Positions 18,162 through 26,242 are shown, counted from the first letter of the stretch. The stretch: 64,000 nt of DNA from Bacillota bacterium (GCA_023386265.1 JAEWKA010000004.1:62001-126000), one strand, 5' to 3'. Program-made: numbers and translations. The notes: a model not told the origin generated them from the letters alone.

Positions 18162-18232
18162 CTATTTTCGAAATAGAATATACACCTTATTTCAAATATG
18201 TCAAGAGGGTATTTAGATAAATTTCTAAATAC
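18162..18232 (-). promoter_or_regulatory. ABC exporter promoter with two inverted repeats
   Basis: TTGACA (18199-18204) and TATATT (18177-18182) on the minus strand, spacer 16. CTATTT-N3-AAATAG at 18162-18176 lies just downstream of the -10. GTATTTAG-N8-CTAAATAC at 18209-18232 lies just upstream of the -35. Either could be a repressor site. Confidence 0.6.
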
Positions 18233-18357
18233 TTATTCTAATGTTATTCACATCAATTACACACTGTAAAACGAAACCGGACGCTTGCCATTAAGACAAG
18301 CGCCTGGTTAAATGGAGGGACACTATGGAGGAGAAAAATTATTATATTGAAAGAGAA

Positions 18358-18999
18358 TTACTGCTTAACAAACGCGCTTTTAGGCGCACCGCATAAAGGG
18401 CATTTCCAGTCGTCGGGTAAATCTTCAAAGGGAACATCACCATCGTAGACATAGCCGCAGATAGTGCAGACCCACTTTGCGATAGGGGAAGGAGCTTTTC
18501 CAGTCTGCTTGTACTGTTTGAAGGCTTCGAGTGTTTTTGGCTTCATGGACTTCTGGTAGTCTCCGTAGACTAGCGGCTCGCCTTCGCCGCGCTCGGCGTC
18601 GATAACATCGCAGAAAAATACGGTGTGCGTGGATAGCTCCTTAAAATCCGTTACCTTGCAGCGGAAATAGGAGACTGCCTTTTCTAGTACGGGAAGACCT
18701 TCAACGAACTTGTGCGGTACGTTCACCCATTTGTCGGCGTCTCTGCCGGACTGAAAACCGAAATTGCCAATAACGAATGGGTCCACGTCTTTGCCAAGCA
18801 CCGAGACAGTGAATTCGCCGGTTTGCTTGATTGCAGCGTTTGTCTGATTGGCTTGTATACTGCAAAGAATGACAGTGGGAACAGGAGCACTTGTGGACTG
18901 AATAAATGCGTCAACGATGCAGCCTGCGTTTTTACCGTCAATTTTTGTGCCGACGACATATAGACCGTAAGAAATGTTATATAGAGCAGCTGTATCCAT
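18358..18999 (-). CDS. Flavin reductase-rubredoxin fusion (high-molecular-weight rubredoxin type)
   Basis: 213 residues. Residues 1-150 form an FMN-binding flavin reductase domain. Residues 170-213 are a complete rubredoxin domain with two Cys pairs, CTICGYVYDG and CPLCGAPKS. The arrangement matches the Moorella Hrb protein, which passes electrons from NADH to flavo-diiron proteins for oxygen or nitric oxide removal. It is the last gene after desulfoferrodoxin and a free rubredoxin, forming an oxygen-defence unit. The partner flavo-diiron protein is not in the window. Confidence 0.88.
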   Translation of the reverse strand: MDTAALYNISYGLYVVGTKIDGKNAGCIVDAFIQSTSAPVPTVILCSIQANQTNAAIKQTGEFTVSVLGKDVDPFVIGNFGFQSGRDADKWVNVPHKFVEGLPVLEKAVSYFRCKVTDFKELSTHTVFFCDVIDAERGEGEPLVYGDYQKSMKPKTLEAFKQYKQTGKAPSPIAKWVCTICGYVYDGDVPFEDLPDDWKCPLCGAPKSAFVKQ

Positions 19000-19034
19000 T
19001 ATTAACCTCCGTATGAATTATTTAGACCGGAGTT

Positions 19035-19196
19035 TTATGCTGTTTCTTCAAAATCGGATTTCGAAGCGCCGCAGACGGGGCATACCCAGCTATCTGGAAT
19101 ATCCTCAAACTTGGTTCCCGGAGCTATTCCACCGTCGGGATCGCCTTTTTCCTCGTCATAAACATAGCCGCAGACTGTGCAGGTGTACTTTTTCAT
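19035..19196 (-). CDS. Rubredoxin
   Basis: A 53-residue rubredoxin beginning MKKYTCTVCGYVYDE and ending with CPVCGASKSDFEE; the four iron-binding cysteines are at 6, 9, 39 and 42. It carries electrons to the superoxide reductase or other oxygen-scavenging enzymes in the cytoplasm. AAAGAAGGTC upstream of the ATG at 19196 serves as ribosome site. It sits between the desulfoferrodoxin gene (about 40 bases upstream) and the flavin reductase-rubredoxin gene, all on the minus strand. Confidence 0.95.
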   Translation of the reverse strand: MKKYTCTVCGYVYDEEKGDPDGGIAPGTKFEDIPDSWVCPVCGASKSDFEETA

Positions 19197-19235
19197 AAAA
19201 AGACCTTCTTTCAGAATTATTTTATCGAGCCAGTT

Positions 19236-19625
19236 TTATGCATCGGCTTTCCAGAGCCCATGTAGGTTGCAGTATGCGAAAGCAGAAACAAGCTTGTCGT
19301 CGTCCGTCAGCATGAAGGAAACAGAAGGGGTGCCGGTATGGTCAAGATTCTTACGCTGGCCGCCATTTTCCGTCATAATATAAACCCAACTGATGTGGTG
19401 TTCCTCGGTCATTGGATGGGGAGCGGAGCCAATGTCGACTATGACCTTGCCGCCATCGACCTTAATTACGGGAACATGTTTTTCTTGGGAGGCATCGGTT
19501 GTGTTGGGAACAAGCTCGGTCATGGTATCATTGCAGCATACAGGTGTAACTCCGGAGCTTTCGATCATACCGATAATATTGCCACAATGCTTGCAAATAT
19601 AAAATTTCTGAAGTTCGTTTTTCAT
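19236..19625 (-). CDS. dfx: Desulfoferrodoxin (superoxide reductase)
   Basis: 129 residues. The N-terminal desulforedoxin-type iron site is CKHCG with a later CC pair (residues about 10-31). The C-terminal superoxide-reducing centre shows its histidine ligands in GSAPHPM and EEHHISW, plus the cysteine and last histidine in AYCNLHGLW. It reduces superoxide to peroxide without making oxygen, using rubredoxin as electron donor. The ATG at 19625 is chosen because AAAGG lies eight bases upstream. It is first in the oxygen-defence unit, behind a strong promoter and a Fur/PerR-like palindrome. Confidence 0.95.
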   Translation of the reverse strand: MKNELQKFYICKHCGNIIGMIESSGVTPVCCNDTMTELVPNTTDASQEKHVPVIKVDGGKVIVDIGSAPHPMTEEHHISWVYIMTENGGQRKNLDHTGTPSVSFMLTDDDKLVSAFAYCNLHGLWKADA

Positions 19626-19679
19626 GTTGACCAACCTTTCAATAATATTATTAATTAACCCATTTGATAATATTGCTAT

Positions 19680-19700
19680 CGATAATAATTACTATTATCG
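19680..19700. promoter_or_regulatory. Fur/PerR-like operator
   Basis: A 21-base palindrome, CGATAATA-N5-TATTATCG, centred just downstream of the dfx transcription start. The inner 19 bases match the classical Fur box GATAATGATAATCATTATC at 15 of 19 positions by my count. Clostridial dfx/rubredoxin genes are known PerR targets, so PerR is the likely protein. Confidence 0.65.
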
Positions 19701-19711
19701 GTTACTTCTAA

Positions 19712-19740
19712 AATATAGCACATACTGTAAAATATATCAA
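19712..19740 (-). promoter_or_regulatory. Promoter of the dfx operon
   Basis: On the minus strand, TTGATA (19735-19740) and TATATT (19712-19717) with a 17-base spacer and a TG extension before the -10. Confidence 0.8.
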
Positions 19741-19850
19741 GAGTTTTTTTAAGATTATATTGAAAAAATATTATATCTATAGAAAACGATGAAAAAGGTC
19801 TTTAATACATATGATATATATCGCAAGTCAATTACAACATAAAATACAAA

Positions 19851-19898
19851 AGATACAGAAAGAACGGCAAACATTTAGTTGCCGCTCTTTCTGTATCT
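19851..19898 (-). terminator. Terminator after the DUF5692-like gene
   Basis: A 20-bp stem with a single G-T wobble (19851-19870 with 19879-19898) and an eight-base loop; a T-rich stretch follows on the minus strand. Confidence 0.85.
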
Positions 19899-19902
19899 AA
19901 GC

Positions 19903-20895
19903 CTATTCAGCTAATTCTTTAATTTCCTTATACTTTTTGAGGTCCGTATAGATATCGTTTGTATACGGATTTTTCTTTGCCTTTATGACTTTGTAAACCA
20001 TGTAGATAAACACGGCGATGTTTGATGCAAGTGCGAGAGCGCTGACTATCGTGTAAACTGTGGGATTGTAGCTTGAAACGACAGTAAACTTGCTGTGATC
20101 CTGGAACATTGGGAAGGTCTGAGCAAACATGCACCAAAGAGCCAGAGTCTGAGCCCTGTGCTGAAGCCATGCGCCTTTGCCGACTGTGAACGCGCAGAGA
20201 GTTGGTGCAAGCAGAAGTGCGATACCGCAGTAGAAAGCATGGTGGGGCAGGCAGTTATATGTATATGCGAAGTTCCAGAGGTCATACGCAATAATCCAGA
20301 ACCAAAGCATGTCGGGCCAGAGCATATCGCGGCTGCCGTCTTTTTTGGTTTTCTTTCTGATGAGAATGCCAAACCATCCGGTGATTGTGATGATGTTTAG
20401 GAATCCGGCGACGGCGTTCATAACGTTCCACGAACCGCCGATGAGGTAGTATTGAGTGGCGCCATTTGTACCTGGCTCGGAAACAAGCTCCTTGGCCAGA
20501 TAATAGAGTTTTCCAACCTCTAAATCCTTGATGCAGGCTTCTAGGATGTTGATGGCGAGGATAAGGAACGCAAGGAAAAGGAAGCCTTTTTTATCTGCAA
20601 GCCTCCATTTTGAGCCGTCCTTCTTCGTTCCACCGACGAAACGAATACACCAGAAAATGATGCAGCCGGCTGTTGAGGAATAGACCTTGAATAGGTGGAA
20701 CCAGTCCTTATAAACTTTCCCATCTAAAACAGTGAACCACAAAACTGTAAGAACGATAGGCATTACAACGAATGCGGCAAAGCCTACCCATTTAAATCTG
20801 CGAGTGAACTCGTTTGCAGCAAATAAAGCAGCAAACACAAGAAGCCACCCGAGAATAGCGGTCACTACACCGCCGCCCTGTGTAAAATCAAACAT
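19903..20895 (-). CDS. Multi-pass membrane protein (DUF5692-like)
   Basis: 330 residues with about eight to nine hydrophobic segments and an unusual wealth of tryptophans. A conserved-looking core reads DLWNFAYTYNCLPHHAFY, with paired histidines and a cysteine that could bind a metal or heme. I recall this layout as DUF5692; function unknown. It has no signal peptide and a lysine-rich cytoplasmic tail (DLKKYKEIKELAE). It lies 137 bases downstream of a TetR gene in the same direction, with a TTAGC-N6-GCTAA repeat (20923-20938) in the gap, so TetR control is likely. RBS: GAGGGG before the ATG. Confidence 0.6.
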   Translation of the reverse strand: MFDFTQGGGVVTAILGWLLVFAALFAANEFTRRFKWVGFAAFVVMPIVLTVLWFTVLDGKVYKDWFHLFKVYSSTAGCIIFWCIRFVGGTKKDGSKWRLADKKGFLFLAFLILAINILEACIKDLEVGKLYYLAKELVSEPGTNGATQYYLIGGSWNVMNAVAGFLNIITITGWFGILIRKKTKKDGSRDMLWPDMLWFWIIAYDLWNFAYTYNCLPHHAFYCGIALLLAPTLCAFTVGKGAWLQHRAQTLALWCMFAQTFPMFQDHSKFTVVSSYNPTVYTIVSALALASNIAVFIYMVYKVIKAKKNPYTNDIYTDLKKYKEIKELAE

Positions 20896-21032
20896 AATAC
20901 AAACCCCTCAAAAACAATAGTATTAGCATATCAGCTAACTTTTTCTGACATTGTTATTTTATTATTTAAGTGGTTTGTTAATCAATAGACAAATATTGAA
21001 ATGTGTCAGATTATAATTGAAATATAGTTATT

Positions 21033-21611
21033 TTATTGACCGGATTTTTCATATTCTACAAAAGCGGCTACCGAGCGCGGTATGCTTCCTGAAATCATCA
21101 GCAGAAGCTTTTGAAGCATGGTTTCTGGCTCTTCCTCCATGCCTTCATTAATCCAATCAACATAAAGACCGTTAAAGACGCGTCTGTAAAAGTTGATAAT
21201 AAAGTTTTTGTTTTTCTCAGTAATATTTACACCCATGTCTTCAATGCACTCATCGACTACATCAAGCATCAGTTTATTAGAAAGACTCGTAAAAAAAGCC
21301 TCAGCCTCAGGCCTGAAGGAGGAATTGTAGACGTGAAGTATCATCCTAGAGTTGTTTTTTAGATAGTTCATTGTGGCGAGAAAGCCGCCCTCCCAAGTCT
21401 CAAAAGTCCTGTTTTGGGCAATGTCGCGGGACATTTCTTTGAACATAACATACTTAAAGATGCCCATAATGTCGGTGAAATGGTAATAGAAGGTCTGCCT
21501 GTTCACATTACAGCGCTGGCAGATTTCCTTAACTGTTATTTTATCGATTGACTGCTTTGTAAGCAGTTCCTTGAAAGACTTGATGATAGCTTCCTTCGCT
21601 CGTTGCTGCAT
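21033..21611 (-). CDS. TetR/AcrR family transcriptional regulator (DhaS-like C-terminus)
   Basis: 192 residues. The helix-turn-helix is near residues 20-45 (ITVKEICQRCNVNRQTFYYHF). The C-terminal half is predominantly helical (NFIINFYRRVFNGLYVDWINEGM) and resembles the TetR_C_8 type seen in dihydroxyacetone kinase regulators. The ATG at 21611 follows GGAGG; an upstream in-frame start lacks one. Inverted repeats at 21653-21674 lie just upstream and may be autoregulatory. The nearest same-strand gene is the DUF5692-like membrane protein, a plausible target. Confidence 0.88.
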   Translation of the reverse strand: MQQRAKEAIIKSFKELLTKQSIDKITVKEICQRCNVNRQTFYYHFTDIMGIFKYVMFKEMSRDIAQNRTFETWEGGFLATMNYLKNNSRMILHVYNSSFRPEAEAFFTSLSNKLMLDVVDECIEDMGVNITEKNKNFIINFYRRVFNGLYVDWINEGMEEEPETMLQKLLLMISGSIPRSVAAFVEYEKSGQ

Positions 21612-21652
21612 AGGGTTTCCTCCGGTGAGATTGAATGCTGTCACTTAAAAAT

Positions 21653-21674
21653 ATTCCGCATTAAGCAGCGGAAT
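21653..21674. promoter_or_regulatory. Inverted repeat upstream of tetR (ATTCCGC-N8-GCGGAAT)
   Basis: Seven-base perfect arms. A third copy of the half-site (GCGGAGTATTT) follows close by, so the region contains overlapping repeats suited to a dimeric regulator. Confidence 0.5.
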
Positions 21675-21773
21675 AAAGCGGAGTATTTTGCATTTTGAAA
21701 ACAAAATATCATAGATTATGACATCAGTCAATCGGCAAGAGGCGCAGGTACTATAATCTAATGTTTCCAAAAT

Positions 21774-21805
21774 AAAAAACGCCCGAACTAAATCGGGCGT
21801 TTTTT
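21774..21805 (-). terminator. Terminator after the uracil permease gene
   Basis: A 13-bp perfect stem with A-tract and T-tract on both sides (21774-21786 with 21793-21805); it can work in both directions, and the minus strand carries the permease transcript. Confidence 0.9.
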
Positions 21806-21829
21806 AACTAATGGTGATAGTTGTGTATT

Positions 21830-23239
21830 TTAGTTGACTTTTTCTTTCTTTTCGCCGATGCTGAGGATGAGGTTCAATATGATGCCGAATATTGCGGCGC
21901 CTGCTATGCAGGGAACCTGAAGACCAAAGAAGGGGATGGAGCCGCCAAAGGCATACTGCCCGCCGACGCCGATAACCATAACTGAGGCGATAACGGCGAT
22001 GTTCTTGGAGCTGAACATATCAACCTTCTTGTCGATCATGATTGCAATACCCTGAGCAGCAATTGCGCCGAAAAGATAGATTTCAAGTCCGCCGATTACA
22101 GCTGTTGGAATTGCATAGATGACTGTTATCAGAGGCGTAAAGCAGGAAATGACCATTGCAATTACGGCCGCTGCTACCATTACAACAATGGAAAATACCT
22201 TTGTAATTGCCATTGTGCTTATGTTTTCACCGTAATTTGTTCCGGCGGGGCCGCCTACAAAGCCGGTTATCATATCGCAGATGCCGTCGCCGATGAGGTT
22301 CCTGTCAAGCAGACTTGCAAGGTCGTATTTTTTCTTACCTTTTTTCTCGGCAAGGTCGTTTACGTATATATCAAGCTGATAGATATGAGCGGTGGACTCG
22401 GGAATTGTTGCAATCGCGATCGGCATGATTGCAGCGACTGCTGCCCACGAAACCTTTGGCATTGAAAAAGCGGGAAGAGCAAAGATGCTGCCGTCTCCAA
22501 GCTTCCATGTCGAAGCTGCCAGAGCTTCGGCGGGGAGGCTGCGGAAAAGGTTCATATCCGCTCCGCCGACCCAGTAGAGTATCGCTGCGAACAAGCAGCC
22601 GACACCGGCGCCGAGAAGCAGCGGGAGCTGTCCAAGAAAACCTTTGAGGTATTTTGAAAAGAAAACGGTCGAAAGCAGGGTAACAAGGGATACAGCCCAA
22701 ACCCAACCGCTGTTAATTACCGTTGCGACCTCGCCTTCGGCGACAGCTTTTGGAGCAGCGTCGCCCAATGCGTTTCCGGCAAGGGTAAGACCGATTATCA
22801 TAGCGATAGAACCCGTAATCGTTGCGGGCAGGACTTTCTCAACTGCATTTCTGCCGGAGAAGCGTACGAGCAGACCGGCGGCAATGGAAACAAGACCGGA
22901 AGCGATAATGCCGAACTGAGCGATTTGAATGGCCTCAGTCGGAAGTATTCCGTTAACCTTTGAAAATCCCTGAGCTGCAGTAAGACCTGCTATGGCAGAC
23001 AGGTAGGAGAAGCTGGAGCCGTAGTACATCGGAATTTTTTTGCCTGAAATGAAAACGAAGAAAATGGTTGCCAGACCGCTGGCGAAAAGGGTAGTGGAAA
23101 CCTGGAAGCCCGTGATGAGTGCAACTGCGATTGTTGCGGGGAACATTACGATGACCTGCTGAATCGCATAAAGCAGGAGCTTAAGGGGGGCCGGTTTTTC
23201 ATCAGGCAGGTAGCCGATGACAGCTTTTTCTTTGTTCAT
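21830..23239 (-). CDS. uraA: Uracil permease (NCS2 family)
   Basis: 469 residues with about 12-14 membrane segments. The NCS2 hallmarks include the QQVIVMFPATIAVAL opening, the SFSYLSAIAGL segment, and the GGPAGTNYGENISTMAITKV block that forms the substrate site. The protein imports uracil with protons. It lies 21 bases downstream of pyrR and shares its attenuated transcript, so uptake falls when UMP is high. An AGGAG site precedes the ATG. Confidence 0.92.
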   Translation of the reverse strand: MNKEKAVIGYLPDEKPAPLKLLLYAIQQVIVMFPATIAVALITGFQVSTTLFASGLATIFFVFISGKKIPMYYGSSFSYLSAIAGLTAAQGFSKVNGILPTEAIQIAQFGIIASGLVSIAAGLLVRFSGRNAVEKVLPATITGSIAMIIGLTLAGNALGDAAPKAVAEGEVATVINSGWVWAVSLVTLLSTVFFSKYLKGFLGQLPLLLGAGVGCLFAAILYWVGGADMNLFRSLPAEALAASTWKLGDGSIFALPAFSMPKVSWAAVAAIMPIAIATIPESTAHIYQLDIYVNDLAEKKGKKKYDLASLLDRNLIGDGICDMITGFVGGPAGTNYGENISTMAITKVFSIVVMVAAAVIAMVISCFTPLITVIYAIPTAVIGGLEIYLFGAIAAQGIAIMIDKKVDMFSSKNIAVIASVMVIGVGGQYAFGGSIPFFGLQVPCIAGAAIFGIILNLILSIGEKKEKVN

Positions 23240-23260
23240 TTTTTTCTCCTCTATATTAAT

Positions 23261-23797
23261 TTATTTTTCTTTTATACACACATCTGTATAACCGTCGTGT
23301 TCGGAAAGATGGACCGAGATGACCTCATTTTGCGAGGTCGGTATGTTCTTTCCTACATAGGTTGCCTTAATCGGAAGCTCGCTGTGCCCTCTGTCTATAA
23401 GGACTGCAAGTTGAATTTTTGCCGGACGTCCGACTTCCATAACGGCTTCCAGTGCTGCGCGGGCGGTTCTTCCGGTGAAGATAACGTCATCAACAAGTAC
23501 AACTGTTTTGCCTTCAACCGAAAAAGGAATTTTTGTCTGACTGACGACAGGGTTTTTCGAAACCATCGACAGGTCGTCCCTGTAAAGCGTGATATCCAGC
23601 TCACCGACGTCTATTTCAGAGTCGTCAATCTTCTTGATGTTTTGCGCAAGTCTGTAGGCCAGAGGTATCCCGCGTGTCTTGATGCCGATAAGGCACAAGT
23701 TTTGCGAGCCGTGGTTTTTTTCTAGAATTTCGTGTGAAATCCTGACGAGGACCCGATTAACGTCTTCTTCAGTCATAATTTGAGCTTTGAATTTCAT
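23261..23797 (-). CDS. pyrR: Bifunctional pyr operon RNA-binding attenuator / uracil phosphoribosyltransferase
   Basis: 178 residues, standard length. The PRPP-binding loop is VVLVDDVIFTGRTARAA (about 96-112), and the N-terminus MKFKAQIMTEEDVNRVLVRI is typical of PyrR. The protein binds UMP and then the nascent leader RNA, favouring termination. It also has weak uracil phosphoribosyltransferase activity. It is encoded directly behind the attenuator at 23838-23948 and before uraA. The biosynthetic pyr genes are not in this window. Confidence 0.95.
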   Translation of the reverse strand: MKFKAQIMTEEDVNRVLVRISHEILEKNHGSQNLCLIGIKTRGIPLAYRLAQNIKKIDDSEIDVGELDITLYRDDLSMVSKNPVVSQTKIPFSVEGKTVVLVDDVIFTGRTARAALEAVMEVGRPAKIQLAVLIDRGHSELPIKATYVGKNIPTSQNEVISVHLSEHDGYTDVCIKEK

Positions 23798-23837
23798 AAT
23801 GACATCCCCAGCAAAAAAATAGTCTAATCGAAATCCA

Positions 23838-23948
23838 ACAAAAAAGCCTTGCCCGAGTATTCAGACAAGGTTACAAAACGACTAGAATGTATAGTCGTAT
23901 CCCGTATAACAACCTTGCCGGCATCTCAGTACCGTATTTAAAGATTCT
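23838..23948 (-). promoter_or_regulatory. PyrR-type transcription attenuator
   Basis: Read on the minus strand: a binding region containing GAGATGCCGGCAAGG (around 23912-23926), a small hairpin (ACGACTA...TAGTCGT, 23878-23899), and then a terminator stem CCTTGTC/GGGCAAGG followed by six T. The segment GGCAAGGTT can instead pair with AACCTTGTC, giving the antiterminator. This is the usual PyrR switch. Confidence 0.85.
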
Positions 23949-23954
23949 GAAGCT

Positions 23955-23983
23955 ATAATAGCTCATCTTCGGCAGAATTTCAA
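23955..23983 (-). promoter_or_regulatory. Promoter of pyrR-uraA
   Basis: On the minus strand, TTGAAA (23978-23983) and TATTAT (23955-23960), spacer 17; the start falls just before the attenuator. Confidence 0.65.
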
Positions 23984-24109
23984 CTATAAATTTACAATTT
24001 TGACATATATATTACACGCTAAAGAGCTAATTAGAAAAAGAACAAACCAAATATATAGTACAGCCCCCTTCAAGTAAGTATATATGTTGTAGTTTTTATA
24101 TAAATGTAG

Positions 24110-24140
24110 AGCGGCATAGCTAAGTTAGCTAAATGCCGCT
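24110..24140. repeat. Isolated stem-loop
   Basis: AGCGGCAT pairs with ATGCCGCT, with a nested TAGCTAA/TTAGCTA inside. No gene ends here on either strand, so it is either an orphan terminator or part of a small RNA. The rest of the 23984-24332 gap holds only the oppA promoter. Confidence 0.5.
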
Positions 24141-24190
24141 TTAAATTAGCATGGGATTTGCAATTTATTTTAAAATATTATGCAGATAAA

Positions 24191-24219
24191 TTGACTTCGA
24201 AGCTTCAAAGTGTTATCCT
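24191..24219 (+). promoter_or_regulatory. Promoter candidate for the opp operon
   Basis: TTGACT at 24191-24196 and TATCCT at 24214-24219, spacer 17. The -10 is weak, and the leader to oppA is about 110 bases. Confidence 0.45.
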
Positions 24220-24332
24220 TAATAAAATTGGCAAATATTCCGTGTCTGTCTCTTGCGTAACTTTGTCCACACAGAAGAAACGGAAATGTTTGCTGATATT
24301 TGGGATTGCACACAATGGAAAGGAGAAAATGA

Positions 24333-26012
24333 ATGAAATTAACTAAGCAAATCGGCGTTATTGTTCTTGCACTTGTGATGGTGATTGGCCTCATCGGCTG
24401 CGGAACCAAGGGAGCAGAAACGTCACCTGCGGCAGACGCCTCCGCAGCACCCGTGGCTACAGGCGGCACACTCAACGTTATGGTAGAGGTTGAAGTGGCG
24501 AGCCTCGATCCCCAGATAGCGACAGACGGAACAAGCTTTGAAGTCATTGCAGACTTCACAGACGGTCTTAAGCAGATGGATGCTGACGGCGCGGCAGTCA
24601 ACGCGCTCTGCGCGGAGGAAACTGTCAGCGACGACGGTCTTACCTATACTTATAAGATTCGCGACGACGCTAACTGGTCCAATGGCGACCCCGTCACAGC
24701 CGACGATTTCGTATTCGGCTGGCAGCGCGCCGTTGATCCGGCAAACGCTTCCGAATACTCCTACATGATGAGCGACATCGGTCAGATTAAAAACGCTGCC
24801 GAGATCATCGCAGGTGAGAAGCCCGTTACGGATCTAGGTGTCACCGCTGTAGACGAGAAGACTCTGAAGGTGGAGCTCAATGTCCCTGTCTCTTACTTTG
24901 ACAGCCTTCTCTACTTCCCCACATATTACCCTATAAACCGTGCTTTTTATGAAGGCCTAGCAACCGGTACTTTCGGCACAAGCCCCGAGACTGTTCTTTC
25001 CAACGGCGCTTTCATCCTTGATAGCTATGAGCCCGCAACCCTCAGCTTCACTCTCAAGAAGAACCCTGACTACTACGATGCTGCCAAGGTCCAGCTCGAG
25101 GGTCTGAACTATCAGGTCATCAAGGACAGCCAGCAGGCTCTCATGAGCTATCAGAACGGGGACCTCGATATCGTTAAGCTCTCCGGCGACCAGGTTGACC
25201 AGGTCAAGGACGATCCCGAACTCAACGTTGTCGGTGCAGGATACCTCTGGTATCTTACAATGAACGGTCACGATGTTGAAGCTCTTGGAAACGCTAATAT
25301 GCGTCTTGCCATCACGAATGCTATCAACCGTGAAGCTATCGTAACAGACGTCGTCAAGGACGGCTCTGTCGCTACATATACCGCAGTTCCTCCTCAGTTT
25401 GCTGCAGGTCCGGACGGCTCTGACTTCTCCGGCGACCAGAAAAAGTTTGCAGACGTCTGCGCTGACGACGCTGCAAAAGCTGTTGAGTATTACGCAAAGG
25501 CCTGCGAAGAGCTTGGTCAGAACTCCTTCACCTTCGAGCTTCTCGTCGAGGATCAGACCGAGACTCAGAACGTAGCAGCGGTTCTCAAGGAGCAGCTAGA
25601 AGCAGCTCTGCCCGGCGTTACACTAAACCTCAAGGTCGAGCCCAAAAAGCAGCGCGTTGAGGACATCCAGAGCGGCAAATACGAAGTCTGCCTCACCCGT
25701 TGGGGACCTGACTATGCTGATCCTATGACCTATCTTGGTATGTGGATCACCGACTGCGACAACAACTATGGTCTGTGGAGCAATGCCGACTATGACGCCA
25801 TCATTGCCGACTGCACCACCGGTAAGTATGTAACCGATCTTGAAGGCCGCTGGAGCGCAATGTACGATGCTGAAAAGATCGTTATGGACGAAGCTGTTAT
25901 CGCACCTATCTACACCAAGGCTGATGCCAACATGATAAAGAGCAACGTCACCGGAATTGAATTCCATCCTGTTGCTTTGAACAGAGTTTACAAGAACACT
26001 GTTAAGGGTTAA
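24333..26012 (+). CDS. oppA: Peptide ABC transporter substrate-binding lipoprotein
   Basis: 559 residues. A lipoprotein signal with lipobox LIGC (Cys23) is followed by a Ser/Ala-rich linker. The SBP family 5 body shows LDPQIATD, the YTYKIRDDANWSNGDPVTADDFVFGW region (residues about 105-135) and WGPDYADP. It captures oligopeptides outside the membrane for the OppBCDF transporter encoded next. GGAAAGGAG precedes the ATG. The 230-base gap to oppB contains three hairpins that probably raise the level of this protein relative to the permeases. Confidence 0.93.
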   Translation: MKLTKQIGVIVLALVMVIGLIGCGTKGAETSPAADASAAPVATGGTLNVMVEVEVASLDPQIATDGTSFEVIADFTDGLKQMDADGAAVNALCAEETVSDDGLTYTYKIRDDANWSNGDPVTADDFVFGWQRAVDPANASEYSYMMSDIGQIKNAAEIIAGEKPVTDLGVTAVDEKTLKVELNVPVSYFDSLLYFPTYYPINRAFYEGLATGTFGTSPETVLSNGAFILDSYEPATLSFTLKKNPDYYDAAKVQLEGLNYQVIKDSQQALMSYQNGDLDIVKLSGDQVDQVKDDPELNVVGAGYLWYLTMNGHDVEALGNANMRLAITNAINREAIVTDVVKDGSVATYTAVPPQFAAGPDGSDFSGDQKKFADVCADDAAKAVEYYAKACEELGQNSFTFELLVEDQTETQNVAAVLKEQLEAALPGVTLNLKVEPKKQRVEDIQSGKYEVCLTRWGPDYADPMTYLGMWITDCDNNYGLWSNADYDAIIADCTTGKYVTDLEGRWSAMYDAEKIVMDEAVIAPIYTKADANMIKSNVTGIEFHPVALNRVYKNTVKG

Positions 26013-26049
26013 CAGCGGCTTGGCTGTATAGCCCTGAAATGACCAATTT

Positions 26050-26204
26050 GCCGCGCGGTAGTTTTGAAAAATATCAGGACTCCCGCGCGGCGTTCGGGCC
26101 ATAAGGTAAGGTTCAGTTCTGCTCACCTTACGCATAACCCGCGCATACGAACCCGTTTCGATGAGGAAAGATCCTGTCGTAGCGGGTTCATATGCGTGCG
26201 TTAT
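26050..26204 (+). promoter_or_regulatory. Three intercistronic hairpins between oppA and oppB
   Basis: Hairpin 1: GCCGCGCGG/CCGCGCGGC (26050-26058 with 26083-26091). Hairpin 2: GTAAGGT/ACCTTAC (26106-26112 with 26125-26131). Hairpin 3: 22-base arms, about 19 paired (26134-26155 with 26183-26204), with a nested AGGA/TCCT. None has a T-run, so they look like RNA-stability or partial-attenuation elements. Confidence 0.7.
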
Positions 26205-26242
26205 GAATTTGGCATTATTTGTATTGGAGGAAGGAATACAAC

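Noticed and set aside
18325..18396. A 23-codon ORF (MEEKNYYIERELLLNKRAFR...) with a good GGAGGG ribosome site
   Set aside because: It runs antisense into the end of the flavin reductase-rubredoxin gene, is very short and shows no family resemblance. The upstream GCTTG/CAAGC hairpin is weak, so I see no case for a real peptide.
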